Source: Nitratifractor sp.
Lineage (GTDB): Bacteria > Campylobacterota > Campylobacteria > Campylobacterales > Sulfurovaceae
Assembly: GCA_015485845.1 (NCBI GenBank)
Contig: WFSU01000182.1
Location: 1-17,247 of the forward strand
Length of the DNA: 17,247 nt
Direction of reading: 5' to 3'
Made by a program: the position numbers and the translations under genes
The notes under the pieces: generated by a model
Seen by the model: the letters and a program-made list of their open reading frames with translations, nothing else
The model's database searches: none
What the model was told of the DNA's origin: nothing
Shown here: positions 7,059 to 12,907 of the stretch, piece after piece
How the letters are laid out: every line of letters starts with the position of its first letter
Numbering within the stretch: position 1 is the first letter of the stretch

Positions 7059-7087
7059 TTTCCGGCGGAGACAAGCTCCGCCGGAAA
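7059..7087 (-). terminator. Strong hairpin after the multihaem cytochrome gene
   Basis: TTTCCGGCGGAG (7059-7070) and CTCCGCCGGAAA (7076-7087) form a perfect 12-bp stem with a 5-base loop. In the minus direction it is followed by ATCTTTTC, a modest T-rich tail. A second smaller hairpin, GACACC-CAAA-GGTGTC (7094-7109), abuts the cytochrome stop codon. Together they could terminate or attenuate transcription, or stabilise the cytochrome mRNA end and give it higher expression than the downstream maturation genes. Confidence 0.7.
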
Positions 7088-7109
7088 CGGACGGACACCC
7101 AAAGGTGTC

Positions 7110-9500
7110 TTATTTTGCACCGGATTTGAGGAGTTTACTCATCACTTCCTGATGCTGTTTGTCGGTGAGAATTCCAGGCGTTTTGTTCACCTTGTCCCAC
7201 AGTTTTTTGTTGCTCATACTCTTATGGCAACCCATGCACACACCGGTGCGTTCCATTGTGTCGCGAATGTCCTTGTCGAGTGCCCGGGAAGCCGGCCAGT
7301 GTGAACCGACATTGACAATTTGCTTGCCGGTTTTGCGATCGACGACTTTCGACCAGTCGAAATTCATACCGGGGATCGCTTTGATCTGGATGGTCGTATG
7401 TTTGGACGCAAACTTACCGGTAGCCAAATCCTGGATATCCACTTTAAGGTCTTTATCCTGATCGGTGAGGAACTGTCCATCCTGGATGCCGTATCCCAAT
7501 GTTTTTGGGTTGGAGTGGCAGCTCTCACAGGTACGGGCATGCTTGCCGGTCGTGTGGGGCTGAACCGGCGACATGTCGATTGCATCCACTTTGAGACCGT
7601 TGTCCATGACACGGGCTTGCTTATTCAGCGTGATGGTTTCTCCATCGGGACCGATGATGCTGTATGTTACCTGGCATCCCGGGATGATCGGTGTGACCAA
7701 CCCTTCACCATTGATACCGAGAATGGGATCTTCCCATCGCAGATAACTGCGGGTTTCATGTGCTTTTCCGATCTGTTTCTTGCCTTTGGTTCCCAAAACA
7801 GACTCACTGGTCTCACCATTGGCGAAGTGGGTATTGCCGCTGGCAATCCAGTCGATCTTGGTTTTCCCTTTGGTGTAGTCCACTTTGACATGGCAACCGT
7901 AGCATTGCGGCGCCCAGTCGGCGTGACAGCTGTAGCACTCGAGCTTATCCATGTGTGCCTGGACTTCATCCATGGCCACTTTGCCCGCTTCGGTTTTGAA
8001 GGCGTTGTCTGCATGCTTCTGCTTGAGCAGAGGCACTTTCAAGTCTTTGCCACTGGCGAGGTGGACGACGACATCTTTGCCTTTTTTGACCACGTTGCCG
8101 AAGGGATTGCCCCGAGCGGTCAGCAGATAGCCATCCATCGGCTTATACACGGTACCCTGTGTCATCCACTGAGGCAATTTACTGGTCAGCCCACGTGCGC
8201 CTTTGGGGGCGCCCATCGCAAACTCTTTTTCACCGTAACCCAGCTTGAGCTCCCAAGGGAACTTGCGGGTGGTTCCGTGACAGTCACTACACTCGATCTC
8301 CACTTGTCCGAGGGTTGAACCAAACAGCGTACCGTCTCCGTGCATATCAACCGACGTATGGCAATCCTGGCAGGTCATACCTGCGGTGAAGTGCAAATCT
8401 TCTTTGATGTGCTTATAGCGCTTACCGTGTGTTTTGAGCTGCGCTTTGCCACCGGGCATCAGAGGGGAACTGTAGGGCTGTTCCATCAGTCCCATGTAGC
8501 TGACGCCGATCCGCTTACCACGGTTGTGGCAGGAGTTACATGTCTCAGGATGGATACCACTGAAGGTGACGCCGGTGCTGGGAACATGGACTTTGGCTTC
8601 GCGGGTTGCCTGCATTTCGTGTACCAGCAGGTGTCCATGCTCTTTTTTGTTGATGTTGGGATCTTTCCCCTCGTAGAGTCCTTCATTGCCATAGGGGATG
8701 TGACAGGCTGAGCATCCCATGCCCCGCCAGTCACCGCGTCCTTTGCGTCCACGTACTCCGATGTGGCACCGCTGGCAGTCACTGCGCTGATAAGTGATCG
8801 ATGCGGCATACGCCACGCGAGCATGGTAGGCATCGTCACTTTCGCCTGCTTTCTTTTTCAGGTCAGCATGATTGCCCGGAGGGAGCGGAAGCTGCTTGAG
8901 TTCTGTGGGGAATTGATCGGGAAATTTGTCGATCATCGCTACCATGTACTTTTTGTACGCATCGGTACCCCAGGCAGGTGTTTTGCCATCGCTGTCTTTG
9001 ACATCGTAATCGGCAAACTTCACTTTTTGTGTCGGCTCAGTACCCCAGGTGTGCAGGTTCCCCTGGATTTTACCGGCCTCGGTCGCCATAAGGGCTTTTT
9101 TCATATTGGAGACGGTGTCGGCATGGCAAACGCCACAGGTTTTATCCATGACCCAGTAACTGCCCGGATCACGGACGAAGTTGGCCAATCCACCCGGATG
9201 GGCTTTGGGAGCACCTTTATGTGCCGCTTCGGCTGTTCCGGCTTTGGGATCACCCCCGTGACACACCGTACAGCCTCCCGAATCGCCAAATCCCTTGCCC
9301 ATCGCCACAATCTGTTTCATCATGTCGGACTTGGGATCGCGAATCGACTCGATGCCGTTGTGACATTTCACACAGCTGTCACCGCCGGTGACACTTTTGA
9401 CGGGGGCGATTGTCCCCTTCTCATGCGTCATACCGGCGGAAAAAGCCAACGTCGATGTCACGACCGTTGCCAAAAAAGCAACTTTGAGTTTCGCAATCAT
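7110..9500 (-). CDS. Periplasmic dodecahaem cytochrome c (12 CXXCH motifs)
   Basis: This 796-residue protein has a Sec signal peptide (hydrophobic 7-20, AFSA before Gly23) and no C-terminal anchor, so it should be periplasmic. CXXCH motifs start at residues 43, 77, 122, 242, 263, 321, 377, 404, 522, 533, 658 and 755, giving twelve c-type haems. No C-X15-CH motif is present, unlike the sulfite reductase MccA. A single other cysteine, Cys609, lies in PIIPGCQVTY. Many histidines lie between motifs and could be distal ligands. Long haem-free stretches (127-241, 409-521, 538-657) suggest folded domains that might shape a substrate site, so this could be a reductase rather than a plain wire. AGGAGG five bases before the ATG at 9500 fixes the start. 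Thioredoxin-like genes and ccsBA follow. The substrate is not identifiable here. Confidence 0.9.
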   Translation of the reverse strand: MIAKLKVAFLATVVTSTLAFSAGMTHEKGTIAPVKSVTGGDSCVKCHNGIESIRDPKSDMMKQIVAMGKGFGDSGGCTVCHGGDPKAGTAEAAHKGAPKAHPGGLANFVRDPGSYWVMDKTCGVCHADTVSNMKKALMATEAGKIQGNLHTWGTEPTQKVKFADYDVKDSDGKTPAWGTDAYKKYMVAMIDKFPDQFPTELKQLPLPPGNHADLKKKAGESDDAYHARVAYAASITYQRSDCQRCHIGVRGRKGRGDWRGMGCSACHIPYGNEGLYEGKDPNINKKEHGHLLVHEMQATREAKVHVPSTGVTFSGIHPETCNSCHNRGKRIGVSYMGLMEQPYSSPLMPGGKAQLKTHGKRYKHIKEDLHFTAGMTCQDCHTSVDMHGDGTLFGSTLGQVEIECSDCHGTTRKFPWELKLGYGEKEFAMGAPKGARGLTSKLPQWMTQGTVYKPMDGYLLTARGNPFGNVVKKGKDVVVHLASGKDLKVPLLKQKHADNAFKTEAGKVAMDEVQAHMDKLECYSCHADWAPQCYGCHVKVDYTKGKTKIDWIASGNTHFANGETSESVLGTKGKKQIGKAHETRSYLRWEDPILGINGEGLVTPIIPGCQVTYSIIGPDGETITLNKQARVMDNGLKVDAIDMSPVQPHTTGKHARTCESCHSNPKTLGYGIQDGQFLTDQDKDLKVDIQDLATGKFASKHTTIQIKAIPGMNFDWSKVVDRKTGKQIVNVGSHWPASRALDKDIRDTMERTGVCMGCHKSMSNKKLWDKVNKTPGILTDKQHQEVMSKLLKSGAK

Positions 9501-9854
9501 TTGTTCCTCCTGTAGGCGCCTCATTCCGAGGCGACCGTTGATTTGTTGTTGCACGAGGTGCACCCACGCGAGTGAAAACCTCTACTCGCATCTTAGCTTC
9601 TTTGCGTGCCTGTAAAGTGCCGGAAGTTTTTCAGGATGGTTTCAGGTTGTATTTGGGGATGTCGGAGTATCAGGAAGTGATACTTCACTGGTTCTATATC
9701 TCCTGAGATTGTGAAAGAACTCAGGAATTTTGGAGCAGGGACTTCAGTCCCGTACAATGAAGCTCCATTGTATGGTACCATTTTAACGGGGCTAAAGCCC
9801 CTACTCCTAAAAATCACAACCTCAGGAGGTGAGGAGTGAGGGAGGTTGGCATGA
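9501..9854. other. Leader of the cytochrome gene and repeat-rich spacer
   Basis: This gap has no credible gene. Next to the cytochrome ribosome site (9504-9510) is a hairpin, CGCCTC-ATTCC-GAGGCG (9517-9533), and a small inverted repeat TGCAC-GAG-GTGCA lies at about 9550-9562. On the minus strand a weak TTTACA and TAAGAT pair with a 15-base spacer lies near 9590-9615; it is too poor to call a promoter. Further left are inverted repeats such as TCCTGAG/CTCAGGA (about 9701-9727), then a REP-like pair. Confidence 0.5.
9732..9807. repeat. REP-like hairpin pair, second subfamily
   Basis: GGAGCAGGGACTTCAGTCCC (from 9732) and the opposed element GGGGCTAAAGCCCCTACTCC (ending 9807) form two hairpins with the same plan as the REPs near the RAYT: a GGAG or CTCC outer end, a GGGAC or GGGGC stem, and TTCA- or TAAA-like loops. 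Between them TACAATG (9753-9759) and CATTGTA (9766-9772) form a third stem. The core GACTTCAGTC is shared with REP type A, so the two subfamilies look related. The pair lies between divergently spaced minus-strand genes. Confidence 0.75.
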
Positions 9855-10496
9855 TCATACCCGGTCGCTTGTGGCAAGCTTGATGCCCAGGCCGATAAAC
9901 AAGGTACCCAGACCACGATCCATCCATCGTGATACGTTTCTGTTGTTACTGAGATATCCCGTCAATTTACTCCCCATAAGAACCAGAGGAGGTTCCACAA
10001 AAGCGGCAACGACGATAATCAGAATGCCGTGAAGAAACAACTGCGCACTCACCGGCCCCGCACCGACTTGGACAAATTGGGGGAGAAAGGCCAGGAAGAA
10101 AATCGCTACCTTTGGATTCAAGACCGAAACCAGTATGCCTTGTTTGAATATTTTCTGTAAACGTGCGGGAGAGGCTTGGCCATCGGTGGACAGGCGGGTT
10201 CCCTGAGAGCTCAGCGCCTGTACGCCCAGCCAGATGAGATAAGCAGCCCCCATCCATTTGACGACTGAAAATGCTACAGTAGAAGTCGCCAGAACAGCCG
10301 ACAGCCCCAGAGCCGCGAACATCACATGGATGAGCGTCCCCGTCCAGATGCCAAACATCGCTGCAAACCCTGATCGCTCACCTCTCTGTGCCGTTTGACC
10401 GAGTATAAAAGCCATATCAGGCCCCGGAGATAGATTGAGCAAAATTGCAGCGGTAAAAAAGGTAGCCCAATGCGCCAGAGAATAGTCAAACATCAT
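9855..10496 (-). CDS. LysE/RhtB-family exporter
   Basis: This 213-residue inner-membrane protein has about six hydrophobic segments and the family signature NLSPGPDMAFILGQTAQRG near residues 21-39, with GIWTGTLIHVMFAALGLS following and VSVLNPKVAIFFLAFLPQFV in the middle. LysE/RhtB proteins export amino acids or related small metabolites by proton exchange. The length is typical (200-215). The first of two adjacent ATG codons (10496) is chosen because AAGGA lies six bases upstream. It stands alone, bordered by REP-like repeats on both sides, so the context gives no hint of the substrate. Confidence 0.9.
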   Translation of the reverse strand: MMFDYSLAHWATFFTAAILLNLSPGPDMAFILGQTAQRGERSGFAAMFGIWTGTLIHVMFAALGLSAVLATSTVAFSVVKWMGAAYLIWLGVQALSSQGTRLSTDGQASPARLQKIFKQGILVSVLNPKVAIFFLAFLPQFVQVGAGPVSAQLFLHGILIIVVAAFVEPPLVLMGSKLTGYLSNNRNVSRWMDRGLGTLFIGLGIKLATSDRV

Positions 10497-10569
10497 TTGA
10501 GATCCTTCGTATCGTCATTCTAATTCGTTTTGGAGAGTCCTGCGAAAATTTGCCTTGCCTGTGAACAAA

Positions 10570-10578
10570 ATTGTAGCA
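10570..10578 (-). promoter_or_regulatory. Possible extended -10 promoter of the LysE-type gene
   Basis: On the minus strand TGC-TACAAT (10578-10570) is a TGn-extended -10 lying about 74 bases upstream of the exporter ATG. No good -35 is visible. Similar TGn-type -10 elements occur before other genes in this window. Confidence 0.4.
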
Positions 10579-10636
10579 TCAAACATTTGGGTATATACTT
10601 GGTGCGGTAATATTTCCTCTCATCCATTACGTTTCA

Positions 10637-10707
10637 CCCGTAGGGGCAAATCCGCGTATCTGCCCGAGTAGCGCACGCCACCAAAAGGAGCTGGGGTTTT
10701 AACCCCA
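10637..10707. repeat. 71-bp direct repeat, copy 1
   Basis: This copy runs from CCCGTAGGGGC to the palindromic end TGGGGTT-TT-AACCCCA (10692-10707). An internal stem pairs GGGCAAAT with ATCTGCCC. It matches copy 2 (11061-11132) with five differences over the first 46 bases plus a variable spot before GCTGGGG. It has the look of a composite REP-like unit. Confidence 0.85.
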
Positions 10708-10714
10708 CTAACAA

Positions 10715-10810
10715 CTATTTGATACTCGAAACCAGCTTGTTCACGAACAATACCAATAAGCCGGAAGAGACGACCAGCAATCCCATCCCAAATACTATTT
10801 TACTCGGCAT
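10715..10810 (-). CDS. 31-residue single-span membrane peptide
   Basis: The peptide reads MPSKIVFGMGLLVVSSGLLV then LFVNKLVSSIK: one hydrophobic helix (about 5-23) with basic residues at both ends. AGGAG lies seven bases upstream of the ATG, and an extended -10 lies about 135 bases upstream (10945-10953), so translation is credible. It is not recognised. Possible roles are a small membrane regulator or a type I-like toxic peptide. It is bracketed by two long direct repeats. Confidence 0.5.
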   Translation of the reverse strand: MPSKIVFGMGLLVVSSGLLVLFVNKLVSSIK

Positions 10811-10826
10811 CGCGCATCTCCTGATT

Positions 10827-10939
10827 TCATTCCTGCATTTTATTCCAGAGTTTCAACTCATACATCCCGATCAAAACAACCACAATGAGTCCTATCCCGC
10901 CTACGATTTGATCTCTTTGATCTCGTCCAATTTTCCCAT
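10827..10939 (-). pseudogene. Possible frameshifted small membrane protein
   Basis: On the minus strand ATG at 10939 opens MGKLDEIKEIKS and then stops. One frame over, the sequence continues as IVGGIGLIVVVLIGMYELKL and on to WNKMQE, ending at 10827, a clear membrane helix with a charged tail. Joining the two frames near 10903 would give a 38-residue single-span protein, so a one-base indel or sequencing error is likely. It lies 16 bases upstream of the 31-residue peptide gene. Confidence 0.4.
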
Positions 10940-10944
10940 GCTAC

Positions 10945-10953
10945 ATTATACCA
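10945..10953 (-). promoter_or_regulatory. Extended -10 promoter upstream of the small membrane peptides
   Basis: On the minus strand TGG-TATAAT is a perfect TATAAT with the TGn extension, six bases before the ATG at 10939. A TTGACA is present, but only nine bases upstream, too close to act as its -35. The transcript would cover both small membrane peptides. Confidence 0.5.
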
Positions 10954-11060
10954 TAACGCTGTCAAACCATCTCAGATTTAAATTACTTTTCGGCCATTGT
11001 ATCGGTCGAGAGTCTAACGGCACACACCACGGGATACTCAATATTATTAATCCCTTCTAA

Positions 11061-11132
11061 CCCGTAGGGGCAGATCTGCGTATTTGCCCGGGTAGCGCTC
11101 GCCACCGTCAAGGGGCTGGGGTTTTAACCCCA
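11061..11132. repeat. 72-bp direct repeat, copy 2
   Basis: This is the same orientation and architecture as the copy at 10637-10707. Here the internal stem is better paired (GGGCAGAT with ATTTGCCC, one G-T pair), and the end hairpin TGGGGTT-TT-AACCCCA (11117-11132) is identical. A REP type A-like hairpin follows at once. Confidence 0.85.
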
Positions 11133-11136
11133 CAAC

Positions 11137-11157
11137 GGAAGCGGAGACTTCAGTCCC
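11137..11157 (+). repeat. Diverged REP type A hairpin
   Basis: GGAAGCGGAGACTTCAGTCC then CG is the type A REP with one stem pair changed from T-A to C-G (CGG-A-GAC with GTCCCG). The bulged A and the TTCA loop are kept. Confidence 0.75.
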
Positions 11158-11182
11158 GAACAATAACAGAGTTAATTTATTT

Positions 11183-11199
11183 ATGTTAAAATACAACAT
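11183..11199 (+). promoter_or_regulatory. Extended -10 with overlapping inverted repeat before the small-gene pair
   Basis: TGT-TAAAAT (11184-11192) is a TGn-extended -10 about 32 bases upstream of the 48-residue gene. It is covered by the inverted repeat ATGTT (11183-11187) and AACAT (11195-11199), a possible operator. The match is modest and the -35 is weak. Confidence 0.4.
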
Positions 11200-11223
11200 C
11201 TAAAAACTTTGAAAGGAGTCTTT

Positions 11224-11370
11224 ATGGCATTGGTCATTCAAAATAACAAAGTTGTCTATGTTGCGCCGCCCAAAAAACTAACAGCAAAAGAGAAAAAAAT
11301 GCTTGAAGATGCTCCTGTCAATCATAAAGTTATCAAAAGAGCAACTTCCCGCAAATATAACGTGGTATAA
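11224..11370 (+). CDS. 48-residue basic protein, possible antitoxin partner of the GNAT gene
   Basis: The product starts MALVIQNNKVVYVAPPKK and ends in the basic tail RATSRKYNVV, with a Lys/Glu-rich helix (about 20-29) between. AAGGAG lies five bases upstream of the ATG, and the stop is two bases before the TTG start of the next gene, so the two are surely cotranscribed. No known DNA-binding fold is recognised; it is not a ribbon-helix-helix protein by eye. Its small size and place just before a GNAT-like gene suggest an antitoxin, but this is a contextual inference. Confidence 0.6.
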   Translation: MALVIQNNKVVYVAPPKKLTAKEKKMLEDAPVNHKVIKRATSRKYNVV

Positions 11371-11372
11371 GT

Positions 11373-11858
11373 TTGACCTTGCTCGAACTCAAAAAATATA
11401 CTTCCAAAAATGCATCTTACCGTCTGAGTGTTGATATACTGTCTCATGTTGAACTCAGTGATCATCTTGAACAGTCCCAAAGAGAAAGAGGATTTATCGA
11501 AGATGTCTGCAAGAGGGTTCAAAAGTCCAGTACGGTTCTTTATCTTCTTAAACATGCTGATGATACATTGGGCTTTATTGCGCTTTCGGTCAGCTCTATC
11601 GGTGACTTTCCCTCGTTGCAAATAGACTATCTTTTTGTCAATCATGCTTTTCGAGGTAAGCCACTGAAAATTTTAGATAACCTCAAAGCTTCCACCTATC
11701 TTATTGAGTTCGCAATCGAACTGGCAAAAGAGATTCAAGAATTGGCCGGGCTCAGGTATCTGGTGCTTTTGCCGGATAATCATAAATTGCAAGATGTCTA
11801 TAAAAATATGGGCTTTTTGCATCTGCCAAAACAAGAGTGGCTTTATTTCAAGTTGTAA
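11373..11858 (+). CDS. GNAT-like N-acetyltransferase
   Basis: This 161-residue protein shows the GNAT order of elements: an N-terminal helical region (20-50), a strand with LGFIALSVSSI (66-76), the central strand LQIDYLFVNHAFRG (82-95), a helix after the pyrophosphate loop, and YKNMGFLHLP (143-152) near the end. The acetyl-CoA loop is unusual: after ArgGly (94-95) the normal G-x-G/A is replaced by KPLKI. No ATG is available, since an in-frame TAA lies at 11358-11360; TTG at 11373 (or 11379) is the start, without an obvious ribosome site, so translation is probably coupled to the 48-residue gene two bases upstream. Known GNAT toxins acetylate aminoacyl-tRNA, but here that is only a possibility. 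Confidence 0.7.
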   Translation: MTLLELKKYTSKNASYRLSVDILSHVELSDHLEQSQRERGFIEDVCKRVQKSSTVLYLLKHADDTLGFIALSVSSIGDFPSLQIDYLFVNHAFRGKPLKILDNLKASTYLIEFAIELAKEIQELAGLRYLVLLPDNHKLQDVYKNMGFLHLPKQEWLYFKL

Positions 11859-11905
11859 ACGTCGGCACCATACAAGAAACCAAAGCTTTATTCCCACTCC
11901 AGAAC

Positions 11906-11921
11906 CGGGACTTCAGTCCCG
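11906..11921. repeat. REP-related hairpin
   Basis: CGGGACTTCAGTCCCG contains the type A core GACTTCAGTC but with a fully paired stem and no bulge, as in the copy at 9732. It follows the GNAT gene by about 47 bases and could act as an mRNA end structure. Confidence 0.7.
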
Positions 11922-11929
11922 CCTACTTC

Positions 11930-12047
11930 GAGGACGGTATGACAATGTGGAGGGTGGATATTCAACGTCCGACCCCTAACGGCGACCCCTAACGGTGAGG
12001 ACAGGACGGTATGACGAACCAGAGGGGTCTATCGTTGAATATCCACC
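11930..12047. repeat. Short element with inverted arms and internal direct repeats
   Basis: GGTGGATATTCAACG (11953-11967) and CGTTGAATATCCACC (12033-12047) are perfect 15-bp inverted arms, and the match resumes inside with GACCCCT and AGGGGTC after a three-base mismatch. CGACCCCTAACGG occurs twice in tandem (11970-11982, 11983-11995). AGGACGGTATGAC occurs at 11931-11943 and 12003-12015. No protein is encoded. The structure recalls a small non-autonomous element or a structured RNA, but no family is recognised. Confidence 0.7.
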
Positions 12048-12204
12048 TATACTCACCCGCTGAGCATCCTGATACGAAAGATTCAAAGAAACAAACAGAG
12101 AGAGGTGGGACTGAAGGAAAGGGCCAGGACACAAACCACCAATCATTCAAGATGAGAAATTGATATTTGATCAAGAAACACCCCTGCGGGATAACAACCA
12201 TTTC

Positions 12205-12213
12205 TGTTATAAT
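12205..12213 (+). promoter_or_regulatory. Extended -10 promoter of the VapBC-like operon
   Basis: TGT-TATAAT is a consensus -10 with the TGn extension, 33 bases upstream of the antitoxin ATG. No convincing -35 is present. Confidence 0.6.
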
Positions 12214-12246
12214 ACGATAAAAAGAATAAACAAAGGAGTTTCTACG

Positions 12247-12444
12247 ATGCACACCATTAAACTTGAAATCAGTGACAGCTTGTATGGTAAAGTGATGTTT
12301 TTTCTCCAGCAGCTTCCCAAAACTGAAATCAAACTCCATCAACCCAAAGTAAAAGAGAAAAAAGACCTGAGTGAATTATTGAATATCGGTACATTTGATA
12401 TCGATGAAGTAAGGGTGAAGAATTGGAACATCGAAGAATTCTGA
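12247..12444 (+). CDS. Putative VapB-like antitoxin
   Basis: This 65-residue protein begins MHTIKLEISDSLYGKVMFFL, a strand-helix that resembles small antitoxin N-termini, followed by a basic middle and an acidic C-terminal end (IDEVRVKNWNIEEF) of the kind that plugs a PIN-domain toxin. AAAGGAG lies eight bases upstream of this ATG, whereas a longer frame from 12160 would start inside the promoter. It overlaps the PIN-domain gene by 22 bases. The assignment depends mainly on that partner. Confidence 0.7.
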   Translation: MHTIKLEISDSLYGKVMFFLQQLPKTEIKLHQPKVKEKKDLSELLNIGTFDIDEVRVKNWNIEEF

Positions 12445-12809
12445 TCGACACCTCTGTCATCATCGAATATATCAGAAAACACGAAAAAAGCAAAACGCTC
12501 TTTTGGCAATTACTTCAGCGATCGAACGGTGTTATTTCAACCGTCACAGAGTTTGAGCTTTACAGTGGTATCAAACACGATGAGGATGTTGCACGAATGG
12601 ATAAGCTCCTCGCGTTTGTCGACATTCTGGATTTTGACAGTCACCAGGCTCAAAAGGCTGCTGAAATTTTTCGTGCTCTCAAGCGTCAGAATAAGCTGAT
12701 AGAATTCAGGGATATTTTCATCGCAGCATCGGCACTCAGCACCAATTTCCCTCTTGCCACACTCAATCACAAACATTTCAAAAGAGTAGAAGGGCTTACA
12801 CTGATCTGA
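12423..12809 (+). CDS. vapC: VapC-type PIN-domain ribonuclease toxin
   Basis: This 128-residue protein is a complete PIN domain. The acidic metal-binding residues are in the right order: Asp9 in ILIDTSVIIEYI, Glu43 in TVTEFELYSGI and Asp97 in FRDIFIAASAL, with the closing LATLNHKHF (Asn115) typical of VapC. Such toxins cut tRNA or rRNA. TTG at 12423 is the likely start, inside the end of the antitoxin gene, with AAGGGTGAAG upstream; the first catalytic Asp lies only nine residues in, so little could be missing. The pair sits in the AT-rich accessory stretch. Confidence 0.88.
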   Translation: MEHRRILIDTSVIIEYIRKHEKSKTLFWQLLQRSNGVISTVTEFELYSGIKHDEDVARMDKLLAFVDILDFDSHQAQKAAEIFRALKRQNKLIEFRDIFIAASALSTNFPLATLNHKHFKRVEGLTLI

Positions 12810-12812
12810 TCC

Positions 12813-12848
12813 GCCAGGATAAGTGAGAGGATTTCATCCTTACTTGGC
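12813..12848. repeat. Hairpin between vapC and the MFS gene
   Basis: AGGAT-TTC-ATCCT (12828-12840) forms the tip, AAGT (12821-12824) pairs with ACTT (12842-12845) around small bulges, and GCCA with TGGC extends it. It has a REP-like bulged stem but differs in sequence from the REPs elsewhere. There is no T-run, so termination is uncertain. Confidence 0.4.
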
Positions 12849-12907
12849 ATAACTCATCGGAAAATCCCCTTAAGCACTCATCGTATGGGATATCGCTAAA
12901 ATAGCCC

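Larger units (their letters stand above)
10497..11223. other. Repeat-rich region between the exporter and the small-gene pair
   Basis: This 727-base gap holds the leader of the exporter gene, two long direct repeats (10637-10707 and 11061-11132), a 31-residue membrane peptide gene, a possible broken second peptide, a REP-like hairpin at 11137-11157 and the promoter of the next plus-strand genes. A long plus-strand frame across 10719-11060 starts at TTG, has no ribosome site and is opposite the peptide gene, so it is not a gene. Confidence 0.6.
11859..12246. other. Repeat-built spacer between the GNAT gene and the VapBC-like pair
   Basis: This 388-base gap has no credible gene. It holds a perfect hairpin CGGGACTTCAGTCCCG (11906-11921), a repeat-rich element with long inverted arms (11930-12047), a half REP (12104-12117, GGTGGGACTGAAGG) and the promoter of the next operon. 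Confidence 0.6.

Noticed and set aside
7110..9500. MccA-type sulfite reductase
   Set aside because: MccA has eight haems with a C-X15-CH site; this protein has twelve plain CXXCH motifs and no such site, and the mcc partner genes are absent.
9590..9615. Sigma-70 promoter for the cytochrome gene
   Set aside because: TTTACA and TAAGAT are only 15 bases apart and the -10 is poor, so it is mentioned in the spacer entry but not called.
10719..11060. 113-residue plus-strand frame
   Set aside because: It starts at TTG with no ribosome site, has a composition unlike a folded protein and is opposite a better supported small gene.
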